Shown here: one piece after another, positions 57,990 to 64,000 of the stretch
Numbering within the stretch: position 1 is the stretch's first letter
How the letters are laid out: the number at the start of each line of letters is the position of its first letter
Assembly: GCF_013694245.2 (NCBI RefSeq)
Contig: NZ_CP059322.2
Location: 2,166,001 to 2,230,000, forward strand
Length of the DNA: 64,000 nt
Direction of reading: 5' to 3'
From: Micromonospora ferruginea
GTDB taxonomy: Bacteria; Actinomycetota; Actinomycetes; Mycobacteriales; Micromonosporaceae
The notes under the pieces: model-generated
Told to the model about the DNA's origin: nothing
Database searches by the model: none
What the model saw: the letters and a program-made list of their open reading frames with translations, nothing else
Program-made: the position numbers and the translations under genes

Positions 57990-59333
57990 ATGACCGGGGT
58001 GGACCAGCGACGCGAGGCCGTCGCCCTGCCGCGCGGCCCGCTGGTCGGGTTCGCCGCCGGCTCGCTCGGCATGGGCGTCTGGGTCACCGTGCCCGGCCTG
58101 CTGCTGCTCTACTTCCTCACCGACGTGCTCGCGGTCGCGCCGTGGCTGGCCGGGCTGACGCTGCTGCTGCCGAAGGTCGCCGACGTGCTGCTGCACCCGT
58201 GGATCGGGCACCGGTGCGACGTGGAGCAGGCCCGCCGGGGCCACCGCCGGCGGCTGCTGCTGGCCGGCTGCGCGCTGCCGGCGGCGTTCGCCGCGCTGTT
58301 CGCGGTGCCCGGTGGGCTGACCGGCGCGGGCGCGGCCGGCTGGGTGGCGGTGTTCTTCGTGGCCGGCAACCTGCTGTTCGCCGCCTACCAGGTGCCCTAC
58401 CTGGCGACCCCGGCGGACCTGCGGATCGGCTACCACGAGCGGACCCGGCTGATGGCGTTCCGGATGGTGGTGCTCACCCTGGGCATCCTGGCGTCCGGGC
58501 TGCTGGCGCCGCTGCTGGCCGGCGGCGACGACGCCACCCGCGCCGGCTACCTGCGGATGGCGGTGGCGCTGGCCGCCGGCATGCTCGTCGCGATGGCGGT
58601 CGGGGTGGCCGGGATCGGCCGGCTGCGGGGCGCCGCGGCCGACCCGGCGCCCGGTCACGGCCCGGGCGGGTGGCGGGCGCTGGCGGCGAGCCTGCGCGAC
58701 GCGCAGTTCCGCCGCCTCGCCGGCGCCTACCTGGCCATGTCGACCACCACCCATCTGGTCCTGGCCGGGGTGCCCTACTACGCCGAGTACGAGCTGGGCC
58801 GCGCCGGGCTGACCACCGTGCTGGTCGCCGCGTTCGTCGCGCCCGCGCTGCTGGTCACCCCGGCGTGGCTGGCGCTGGCCCGCCGCGTCGGCAAGCAGCG
58901 TGCCCTGCTCGGCGCGCAGGTCGCGTTCGCCGCCGGGTCGCTGGTGCTGGCGGTCGGCCGGCCCGCCGGGCTGCCGGTGCTGGTGGCCGCCGTGACGGTG
59001 CTCGGGGTGGCGTTCGCCGGCATGCAGTTGCTGCCGTTCTCGATGCTGCCCGACGTGATCCGCGCCGCCGGCACGGACCGGGCCGGCACCTACACCGGGG
59101 TGTGGACGGCCACCGAGGCCACCGGCGCGGCGCTCGGCCCCTACGCGTACGCGCTGTGCCTGGCCGCCGGTGGTTTCGTCGCGTCGAGCGCCGGGCAGGC
59201 CGTCACCCAGTCGCCCGACGCGCTCGCGGCGCTGCGCCTCGGCTTCGGTCTGCTGCCCGCCGCCGTGATGGTGCTCGCGGTGCTGGTGCAGCGCCGCTAC
59301 ACCCTGGACGCCGCCGCGCGCGGCGCGCACTAG
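57990..59333 (+). CDS. MFS transporter (MFS_2/glycoside-cation symporter-like)
   Basis: A 447-residue transporter with twelve predicted helices, starting at LVGFAAGSLGMGVWVTVPGLLLLYF. It carries the family features LPKVADVLLHPWIGHRCD, YQVPYLATPADLRIGYHERTRLMAFRM and SMLPDVIRAAGTDRAGTYTGVWT. Relatives move sugars or lipids with a cation. ATG 57990 follows GGGGTGG. It shares the TetR operator at 57960, which ties import or export to the oxidation operon. Confidence 0.88.
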   Translation: MTGVDQRREAVALPRGPLVGFAAGSLGMGVWVTVPGLLLLYFLTDVLAVAPWLAGLTLLLPKVADVLLHPWIGHRCDVEQARRGHRRRLLLAGCALPAAFAALFAVPGGLTGAGAAGWVAVFFVAGNLLFAAYQVPYLATPADLRIGYHERTRLMAFRMVVLTLGILASGLLAPLLAGGDDATRAGYLRMAVALAAGMLVAMAVGVAGIGRLRGAAADPAPGHGPGGWRALAASLRDAQFRRLAGAYLAMSTTTHLVLAGVPYYAEYELGRAGLTTVLVAAFVAPALLVTPAWLALARRVGKQRALLGAQVAFAAGSLVLAVGRPAGLPVLVAAVTVLGVAFAGMQLLPFSMLPDVIRAAGTDRAGTYTGVWTATEATGAALGPYAYALCLAAGGFVASSAGQAVTQSPDALAALRLGFGLLPAAVMVLAVLVQRRYTLDAAARGAH

Positions 59334-59345
59334 ACTTCGCCGGCG

Positions 59346-60509
59346 ATGGACGCCGAGCCCGCCACCGAGACCCGCCCCTGCGCCCACTGTGGACGTGAGG
59401 TGCCGCAGCGCGCCGGCGCCGGCCGCCCGTTCCGCTACTGCCGGGACAACGACGGCACCTGCCAGCGGGCCGCCCGCAACTCCCGGATGCGCCACCGCAA
59501 CTCCCCCGGCCTGCCCGGGCAGGTGGCGCGCACCTGGGAGGCGGTGGACCGGCTCGACCAGGTGGTGGAGACGCTGACCGAGGCGCTGCACGCCGAGCTG
59601 TCCCCGGCCGGGGTGGAGCGGCAGCTCGCCGAGCTGCGCGCCGAGACGTCCGCGCAGGTCGCCGCCGCGCACGCCGAACGCGACGAGGCCCGCCGCGACG
59701 CCGAGGACGCGACCGCCGCGGCCGCCCGCGACCGGCGCGACGCCCGGGCCGCGCGCGACGAGCGCGACGCCGCCGGCCAACGGGCCGACCGGGCGCAGGC
59801 GTCCGCCGCCACGGCCGCCGAACGCGCCGTCGCCGCCGAGTCGGCCCGCGACGCCGCGCGCGCCGAGGCGGGCGCGGCGCAGGCGTTGCGGGCGCAGGCC
59901 GACCGGGACCGCGACGCCGCCCGCGTCGAGCTGCGCTCGGTGCGGGGCGAACGCGACGCCGAGCGGCAGCGGGTCGCCGAGCTGACCGCCGAGCGGGACA
60001 CCGCCCGCGCCGACGCCGAGCGGGCCACCCGCTCCGCCGCCGAGGCCGTGCAGCGGGCGCGGGACCTGCGCGTCGAGGCCGACGCGGCGCGCGCCGACGC
60101 GCAGGCCGCCCGGGCGCAGGCGGCCGAGGAGCGCCGCGCGGCGCGGGCCGCCGCCGAACGGGCCGACGCCGAGGCCGCCGCCGCGCGGCAGGCCGCCGCG
60201 GAGCGGGACCGGGCCGAGGCCGCCCGCGCCGACGCCGCGACGGCCGCCGGCGCGGCCCGCGCCGAGGCGGCCGAGGCGGTACGCGTGGAGGTGGCGGCCC
60301 GGACCGCCGAACGGGAGTCGCTGCGCGCCGAGCTGGCCGAGGCCCGGCGTAGCGCCGTGGCGGCGCAGGCGCGCGCGGCCGACCTGGCGGCGCGCCTGAG
60401 CGCGGCGGAAACCGACCGGGACACCGCCGCCCGGCGCGCCGGGCAGCTCGCCGACCAGGTCAGCGACCTGGCCGGGGCGCTGGCCGCGCTCGGTTCGCGG
60501 GCCGGCTGA
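59346..60509 (+). CDS. Zinc-ribbon protein with long coiled coil
   Basis: A 387-residue protein. Residues 12-39 hold CAHCGREVPQR and CRDNDGTC, a likely zinc-binding element that resembles replication- or plasmid-associated ribbons, followed by a basic RMRHRNSP segment. Residues 60-375 are an almost unbroken alanine/arginine/glutamate-rich heptad pattern, predicting a very long helix. ATG 59346 is 13 bp after the MFS stop. It may be a scaffold or DNA-associated protein; no function is known. Confidence 0.7.
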   Translation: MDAEPATETRPCAHCGREVPQRAGAGRPFRYCRDNDGTCQRAARNSRMRHRNSPGLPGQVARTWEAVDRLDQVVETLTEALHAELSPAGVERQLAELRAETSAQVAAAHAERDEARRDAEDATAAAARDRRDARAARDERDAAGQRADRAQASAATAAERAVAAESARDAARAEAGAAQALRAQADRDRDAARVELRSVRGERDAERQRVAELTAERDTARADAERATRSAAEAVQRARDLRVEADAARADAQAARAQAAEERRAARAAAERADAEAAAARQAAAERDRAEAARADAATAAGAARAEAAEAVRVEVAARTAERESLRAELAEARRSAVAAQARAADLAARLSAAETDRDTAARRAGQLADQVSDLAGALAALGSRAG

Positions 60510-60569
60510 GGCGGCCACGGAGCGGGACGGGGGCAGCGCGCGACCGCCCGTGCGGCGAGGATCGACGGC

Positions 60570-61154
60570 ATGGGAAAGACGTACGAGCGCATCGACGGCC
60601 GGTTGCGGGAGTTCATCGAGGCGCAACCGATGTTCTTCGTGGCCACCGCGCCGCTGTCCGGCGACGGCACCGTCAACCTGTCCCCGAAGGGTCTGCGCGG
60701 CACCCTGGCGGTGCTCGACGAGCACACGGTGGCCTACCTCGACTTCGCCGGCAGCAACGCCGAGACCGTCGCCCACCTGCGGGAGAACGGCCGCGTCACG
60801 CTGATGTGGTGCGCGTTCGACGGCCCGCCGAACATCGTGCGGGTGCACGGGCGCGGCGAGCCGGTGTTCCGCGACGACAGGCGCTGGCCGGACCTGCTGC
60901 GGCACTTCGACGTCGACCCGACACCGCACGGGCTGCGGGCGGTGATCGTGGTGCGCGCCCAGCTCATCCGCGACACCTGCGGCTACGCGGTGCCGCTGAT
61001 GAGCTACGACACCGACCGTGACCTGCACGCGCGGCGGTTCGCCCGGGAGGACGACGCGTCACTGTCGGCCTACTTCGCCGGTAAGGAGCACGTGGCGAGC
61101 AGCATCGACGGGCTGCCCGGCCTGCCGTTGCCGTTGCCGCCCACCCCGCACTGA
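60570..61154 (+). CDS. Pyridoxamine 5'-phosphate oxidase-like protein
   Basis: A 194-residue split-barrel flavin-fold protein with FIEAQPMFFVATAPLSGDGTVNLSPKG, YLDFAGSNAETVAHLRENGRVTLMW and a conserved C-terminal segment. Such proteins bind FMN, F420 or heme and act as reductases or peroxidase-like enzymes. It is convergent with the POT transporter; a short hairpin (CACTGA/TCAGTG at 61149-61168) covers both stop codons. Confidence 0.82.
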   Translation: MGKTYERIDGRLREFIEAQPMFFVATAPLSGDGTVNLSPKGLRGTLAVLDEHTVAYLDFAGSNAETVAHLRENGRVTLMWCAFDGPPNIVRVHGRGEPVFRDDRRWPDLLRHFDVDPTPHGLRAVIVVRAQLIRDTCGYAVPLMSYDTDRDLHARRFAREDDASLSAYFAGKEHVASSIDGLPGLPLPLPPTPH

Positions 61155-61162
61155 GCCCCGGG

Positions 61163-62644
61163 TCAGTGGATGCCGGCCATCAGTCCCCGGATCTGGCGGG
61201 TGAACATCACCGCGGCCAGGCCCAGCACCACCGAGGCCAGGCCGAAGGTGAGGAAGTAGGTCGACTGCGACCAGCTCTCCGCCAGCCGGGCCACCTGCCC
61301 GCCGATGGCGTCGCCGACGGCGGTGGCGAGGAACCACAGGCCGAGCATCTGGCTGGCGTACTTCACCGGGGCCAGTTTCGTGGTGGCCGACAGGCCCACC
61401 GGGCTCAGCGACAGCTCACCGGCGACCTGGATGGCGTAGACCGCGACCAGCCACCACGGTGAGACCAGGTCGCCGCCGACGGCGGCGCGCGCGGCGGCGG
61501 CCATCAGCACGAACGACAGGCCGTTGAGCACCAGGCCGACGGCGAACTTCGTCGGCGTGGACACCCGGTGGCCCAGTCTGAGCCACAGCCACGCGGCCAG
61601 CGGCGCGCCGATGATGATCAGGATCGGGTTCACCGACTGCAGCCAGGACGCCGGGAAGGTGAACCCCGCCACGTTCCGGTCGGTGCGGTCGGCGGCGAAG
61701 ATGTTCAGCACCGACCCGGCCTGGTCGTAGATCAGCCAGAACGCGGCGGCGAAGACGAACAGCCACACGTACGCCTTCATCCGGCTGCGTTCGGTGTCGC
61801 TGATCTCCCGGTCGGTGAGGATCCGGGCGAAGTAGCCGACGGTCACCAGCACGGTGACCACGGCGAGCAGGTTGACCACCGTGTCGACGGTGAACCAGCC
61901 GGCCAGCAGCAGCACCAGCAGGGCCAGCAGCAGCACGCCGACGGCGATGCCGGCGCGGGTCAGCGCCCGACGCCGGTCGGCGCCGAGCAGCGGGTCGGCG
62001 GGGCGGGCGCCGGCGTCGCCGAGGTTGCGCCGGCCCGCGACGTACTGCAGCACGCCGAAGGTCATGCCGACCGCGGCCGCCCCGAACCCCAGATGCCAGT
62101 TGACCTTCTCACCGAGGAAGCCGGTGACCAGCGGGGCGATGAACGCGCCCAGGTTGATGCCCATGTAGAAGATGGAGAACCCGGCGTCGCGGCGCGGCGA
62201 GTCACGCTCGTACAGGTCACCGACCATGGTGGAGATGTTGGGTTTGAGCAGGCCGGTGCCGAGCACGATCAGCGTCATACCGGCGAACACGCTCCACCCG
62301 GTGGGGATCGCCATCACGTAGTGCCCGGCGGCGATCACCACGCCGCCCCACAGCACGCTGCGCCGCGCCCCGATCAGCCGGTCGGCGACCCACCCGCCGG
62401 GCAGCGCCATCAGGTAGACCATGGCGTTGTAACTGCCGTAGACGGCGTTGGCGGTGGACTCGCCGATGCCCAGGCCGCCGTCGGCGACCGTGGCGGTCAG
62501 GTACAGCACCAGGATGGCCCGCATGCCGTAGAAGCTGAACCGCTCCCACATCTCGGTGAGGAACAGGGTCGACAGCGCCCGCGGGTGGCCGAAGAACGTC
62601 TTCCCGGCGGGCGGTCGGGCCCCGACCGGCGCGTCACTGCTCAT
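61163..62644 (-). CDS. Proton-dependent peptide transporter (POT/PTR family)
   Basis: A 493-residue MFS transporter with 12-14 helices and the POT motifs EMWERFSFYGMRAILVLYL, the GTGLLKPNIS motif and FSIFYMGINLGAFIAPLVTGFLGE. The ExxERFxYY proton-coupling element is conserved with Phe in one position. ATG 62644 has GGAGGTGAC upstream, a very strong ribosome binding site. It imports di- and tripeptides. Confidence 0.92.
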   Translation of the reverse strand: MSSDAPVGARPPAGKTFFGHPRALSTLFLTEMWERFSFYGMRAILVLYLTATVADGGLGIGESTANAVYGSYNAMVYLMALPGGWVADRLIGARRSVLWGGVVIAAGHYVMAIPTGWSVFAGMTLIVLGTGLLKPNISTMVGDLYERDSPRRDAGFSIFYMGINLGAFIAPLVTGFLGEKVNWHLGFGAAAVGMTFGVLQYVAGRRNLGDAGARPADPLLGADRRRALTRAGIAVGVLLLALLVLLLAGWFTVDTVVNLLAVVTVLVTVGYFARILTDREISDTERSRMKAYVWLFVFAAAFWLIYDQAGSVLNIFAADRTDRNVAGFTFPASWLQSVNPILIIIGAPLAAWLWLRLGHRVSTPTKFAVGLVLNGLSFVLMAAAARAAVGGDLVSPWWLVAVYAIQVAGELSLSPVGLSATTKLAPVKYASQMLGLWFLATAVGDAIGGQVARLAESWSQSTYFLTFGLASVVLGLAAVMFTRQIRGLMAGIH

Positions 62645-62774
62645 TGTCACCTCCGGCGCACGTGGTGGGTAACATCCCCGGTGCGGGGCGAAACACTCCA
62701 CCGATTCGGCCGGCTGTCGCGGCCGGTTACCCTTGAGCTTCCCGACCCGCGTACGGCCCGGCCGGCGCGGCCGG

Positions 62775-62801
62775 GGAATGGGCGGGCGGTGACCGGCCGT
62801 T
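62775..62801 (+). promoter_or_regulatory. SigR-like promoter of rbpA
   Basis: GGAAT (62775-62779) and GTT (62799-62801) are separated by 19 bases, close to the SigR consensus GGAAT-N18/19-GTT known from Streptomyces, where rbpA is induced by thiol-oxidative stress. The element lies 41 bp before the rbpA start. Confidence 0.55.
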
Positions 62802-62841
62802 ACACCTGAGGACCAGCACCACGAACGAGGGGAAGTCGATC

Positions 62842-63183
62842 ATGGGCGAGCGTATGCTGCGCGGTAGCCGGCTGGGCGCGGTCAGCTACGAATCCGACCG
62901 CAACACGGAGCTCGCGCCGCGTCAGACCCGCGAGTACCTGTGCGCCAAGGGCCACCAGTTCGAGGTGCCGTTCGCCGTCGACGCCGAGGTCCCCGCGACC
63001 TGGGAGTGCAAGTTCGACGGCAGCGTCGCCCGGCTGGTCGACGGCACCGAGCCGGAGCAGAAGAAGGCCAAGCCGCCGCGTACCCACTGGGACATGCTGC
63101 TGGAGCGGCGCTCGATCGCCGAGCTGGAGGACATCCTGGCCGAGCGGCTGCAGGAGGTCCGCACCCGCCGCGGTCGCGCCTGA
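62842..63183 (+). CDS. rbpA: RNA polymerase-binding protein RbpA
   Basis: A 113-residue protein with the unmistakable start MLRGSRLGAVSYESDRNTELAPR, the core zinc-like fold (EYLCAKGHQFEVPF and TWECKFDG) and the C-terminal sigma-interacting segment PPRTHWDMLLERRSIAELEDIL. It binds RNA polymerase and the principal sigma factor, stabilising the open complex. ATG 62842 or the methionine four codons downstream could start it. It is transcribed alone and ends in a strong terminator. Confidence 0.97.
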   Translation: MGERMLRGSRLGAVSYESDRNTELAPRQTREYLCAKGHQFEVPFAVDAEVPATWECKFDGSVARLVDGTEPEQKKAKPPRTHWDMLLERRSIAELEDILAERLQEVRTRRGRA

Positions 63184-63188
63184 GCACC

Positions 63189-63235
63189 ACGTGACGAAGC
63201 GCCCCCGGGATCACCCCGGGGGCGCTTCGTCACGT
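63189..63235. terminator. Strong bidirectional hairpin terminator
   Basis: A 21 bp perfect stem (63189-63209 with 63215-63235) closes a five-base loop, between the convergent ends of rbpA and fxsA. The arms begin ACGTGACGAAGCGC and end GCGCTTCGTCACGT. Confidence 0.9.
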
Positions 63236-63249
63236 CTGGGCGGTTTCCC

Positions 63250-63768
63250 TCAGCGGTCCACGATCTCACCCTCGATGGCCGGGCCCGGCTGCGGCGGCTC
63301 CGCCGGCCGCTGCGCGGTGGGGGTGGGCGCCGGTTGCGGCGCGCCCGGGTAGACCCGCACCCGGCGGGGGCCGAACAGGTCACCGGCGACCATCGACGAC
63401 ACCCGCCGCTCGGTGGCCCGGCGCACCCCGCCACCGGCGAGGCGGCGCAGCGGCGGCACCAGCAGCAGCAGGCCCACCGCGCCGCTGACCAGGCCGGGCA
63501 GCGCCAGCAGCAGCGCCCCGGCCAACCCGACCAGCCCGTCGGTGACCTGCGGCCCCGGCGGCTGGCCGGCCTGCGCGGCGGACCGGAAGCCCCGCCACGC
63601 CCGCATGCCTTCGCGGCGCAGCAGCACCAGACCCAGCAGCGACGCGGCGAACACCAGCAGCAGCGCCGCACCGAACCCGACGGCCCGCCCGACCAGCACG
63701 AAAACGGCCAGCTCCAGCAGCGTCAGCAGCAGCAGAGCCGGTGGTACGAATCTGAGTCCTCGGCGCAT
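63250..63768 (-). CDS. fxsA: FxsA family membrane protein
   Basis: A 172-residue protein from ATG 63768 (GGTGAG upstream; a start at 63810 is also possible). Helices at PPALLLLTLLELAVFVLVG and AALLLVFAASLLGLVLLRREGMRAWR, the LPGLVSGAVGLLLLVPPLRRL segment and a proline-rich cytoplasmic tail match FxsA, a cytoplasmic membrane protein named for suppressing F exclusion of phage T7. It lies next to the mannosyltransferase and rbpA, an order common in actinobacteria. Confidence 0.88.
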   Translation of the reverse strand: MRRGLRFVPPALLLLTLLELAVFVLVGRAVGFGAALLLVFAASLLGLVLLRREGMRAWRGFRSAAQAGQPPGPQVTDGLVGLAGALLLALPGLVSGAVGLLLLVPPLRRLAGGGVRRATERRVSSMVAGDLFGPRRVRVYPGAPQPAPTPTAQRPAEPPQPGPAIEGEIVDR

Positions 63769-63823
63769 CTCACCCCATCCGCCCGGTGTGTCCTCACGCC
63801 CCTCCAGCATGACACGCCCGCGC

Positions 63824-64000
63824 TCACGGCCACCGGGCCAACGCCCGCGGGCGGCCCCGCACCGCCGCGCGCCGGTCCCGCACCCCCCACCGGGTGACCC
63901 GCCACAACGCCTCCGCCACGATCAGCGGGCTCATCTTGCTGTCGCCGTGCTCCCGCTCGGCGAACGTGATCGGCACCTCGACGATGCGCACCCCGGCCCG
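63824..64000 (-). CDS. Polyprenol-phosphate mannosyltransferase, C-terminal part (runs off window)
   Basis: The last 58 codons of a glycosyltransferase read RIVEVPITFAEREHGDSKMS and LIVAEALWRVTRWGVRDR, the conserved end of dolichol/polyprenol-phosphate mannose synthases (Ppm1 family), which move mannose from GDP-mannose to a lipid carrier for cell-envelope glycans and protein mannosylation. The 5' part lies beyond the right edge. In many actinobacteria this gene follows an apolipoprotein N-acyltransferase gene. Confidence 0.85.
   Translation of the reverse strand, partial: RAGVRIVEVPITFAEREHGDSKMSPLIVAEALWRVTRWGVRDRRAAVRGRPRALARWP

Overview
The window reads as a chromosomal segment of a high-GC actinobacterium, most likely Micromonospora or a close relative in Micromonosporaceae. 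The support is the strong G/C bias at third codon positions, frequent GTG starts, ATGA/GTGA gene overlaps, and conserved actinobacterial genes (rbpA, fxsA and a polyprenol-phosphate mannosyltransferase at the right edge). No rRNA, tRNA, CRISPR array or insertion sequence was recognised.

Region 1 (1 to about 34661) is a non-ribosomal peptide gene cluster of the thiazoline type (pyochelin/yersiniabactin/coelibactin-like logic). Its core is a leftward operon. The first NRPS (carrier-Cy-A-PCP-Cy-A-PCP) feeds a second one (docking-Cy-A with embedded methyltransferase-PCP-TE-like). Behind them, in a chain of overlapping genes, lie a saccharopine-dehydrogenase-like protein, a thiazolinyl imine reductase, a type II thioesterase, a flavin subunit and a 2Fe-2S subunit of the xanthine dehydrogenase family, and, after a 28 bp gap, a carbamoyltransferase. 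Around this core sit a di-iron oxygenase, a free-standing condensation domain, a GMC oxidoreductase, VOC proteins, three acyl-CoA dehydrogenases, a hotdog thioesterase, a PlsX-like acyltransferase, an O-methyltransferase, an NtaA-type flavin monooxygenase, a drug-type ABC exporter, and MocA- and XdhC-like molybdenum-cofactor proteins. No aryl-acid synthase or activating ligase and no pathway regulator is seen, so the cluster probably continues to the left. Five of its short AT-rich promoter gaps share a CAGATACG-like word. The TE domain has lost its catalytic serine and the first adenylation domain has an unusual pocket code, so the product is probably not a standard pyochelin-type siderophore.

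Region 2 (about 34660 to 42960) holds small unlinked genes: a Rho_N-like protein, an HNH endonuclease, a DUF1062 protein, a hydrolase-fold protein without its nucleophile, a SnoaL-like protein, a methyltransferase, a decayed maleylpyruvate-isomerase-like fragment, VOC, DUF1992, DUF1232, GNAT and LysE proteins. It also holds a striking nested inverted-repeat structure at 34797-34846.

Region 3 (42969-52396) is a glycoside-use locus: GH42 beta-galactosidase, GH31 alpha-xylosidase, a ROK regulator, GH3 beta-glucosidase/xylosidase and a LacI regulator. The enzyme set suits breakdown of xyloglucan-type oligosaccharides. Candidate XylR-like and LacI-like operators are visible.

Region 4 (52408-64000) holds a NarL-type two-component system with a membrane protein, a TetR-controlled set (flavin monooxygenase plus SDR, and a divergent MFS transporter) with two matching operators, a zinc-ribbon/coiled-coil protein, a PPOX-fold protein, a POT peptide transporter, rbpA with a SigR-like promoter, fxsA, and a partial mannosyltransferase.
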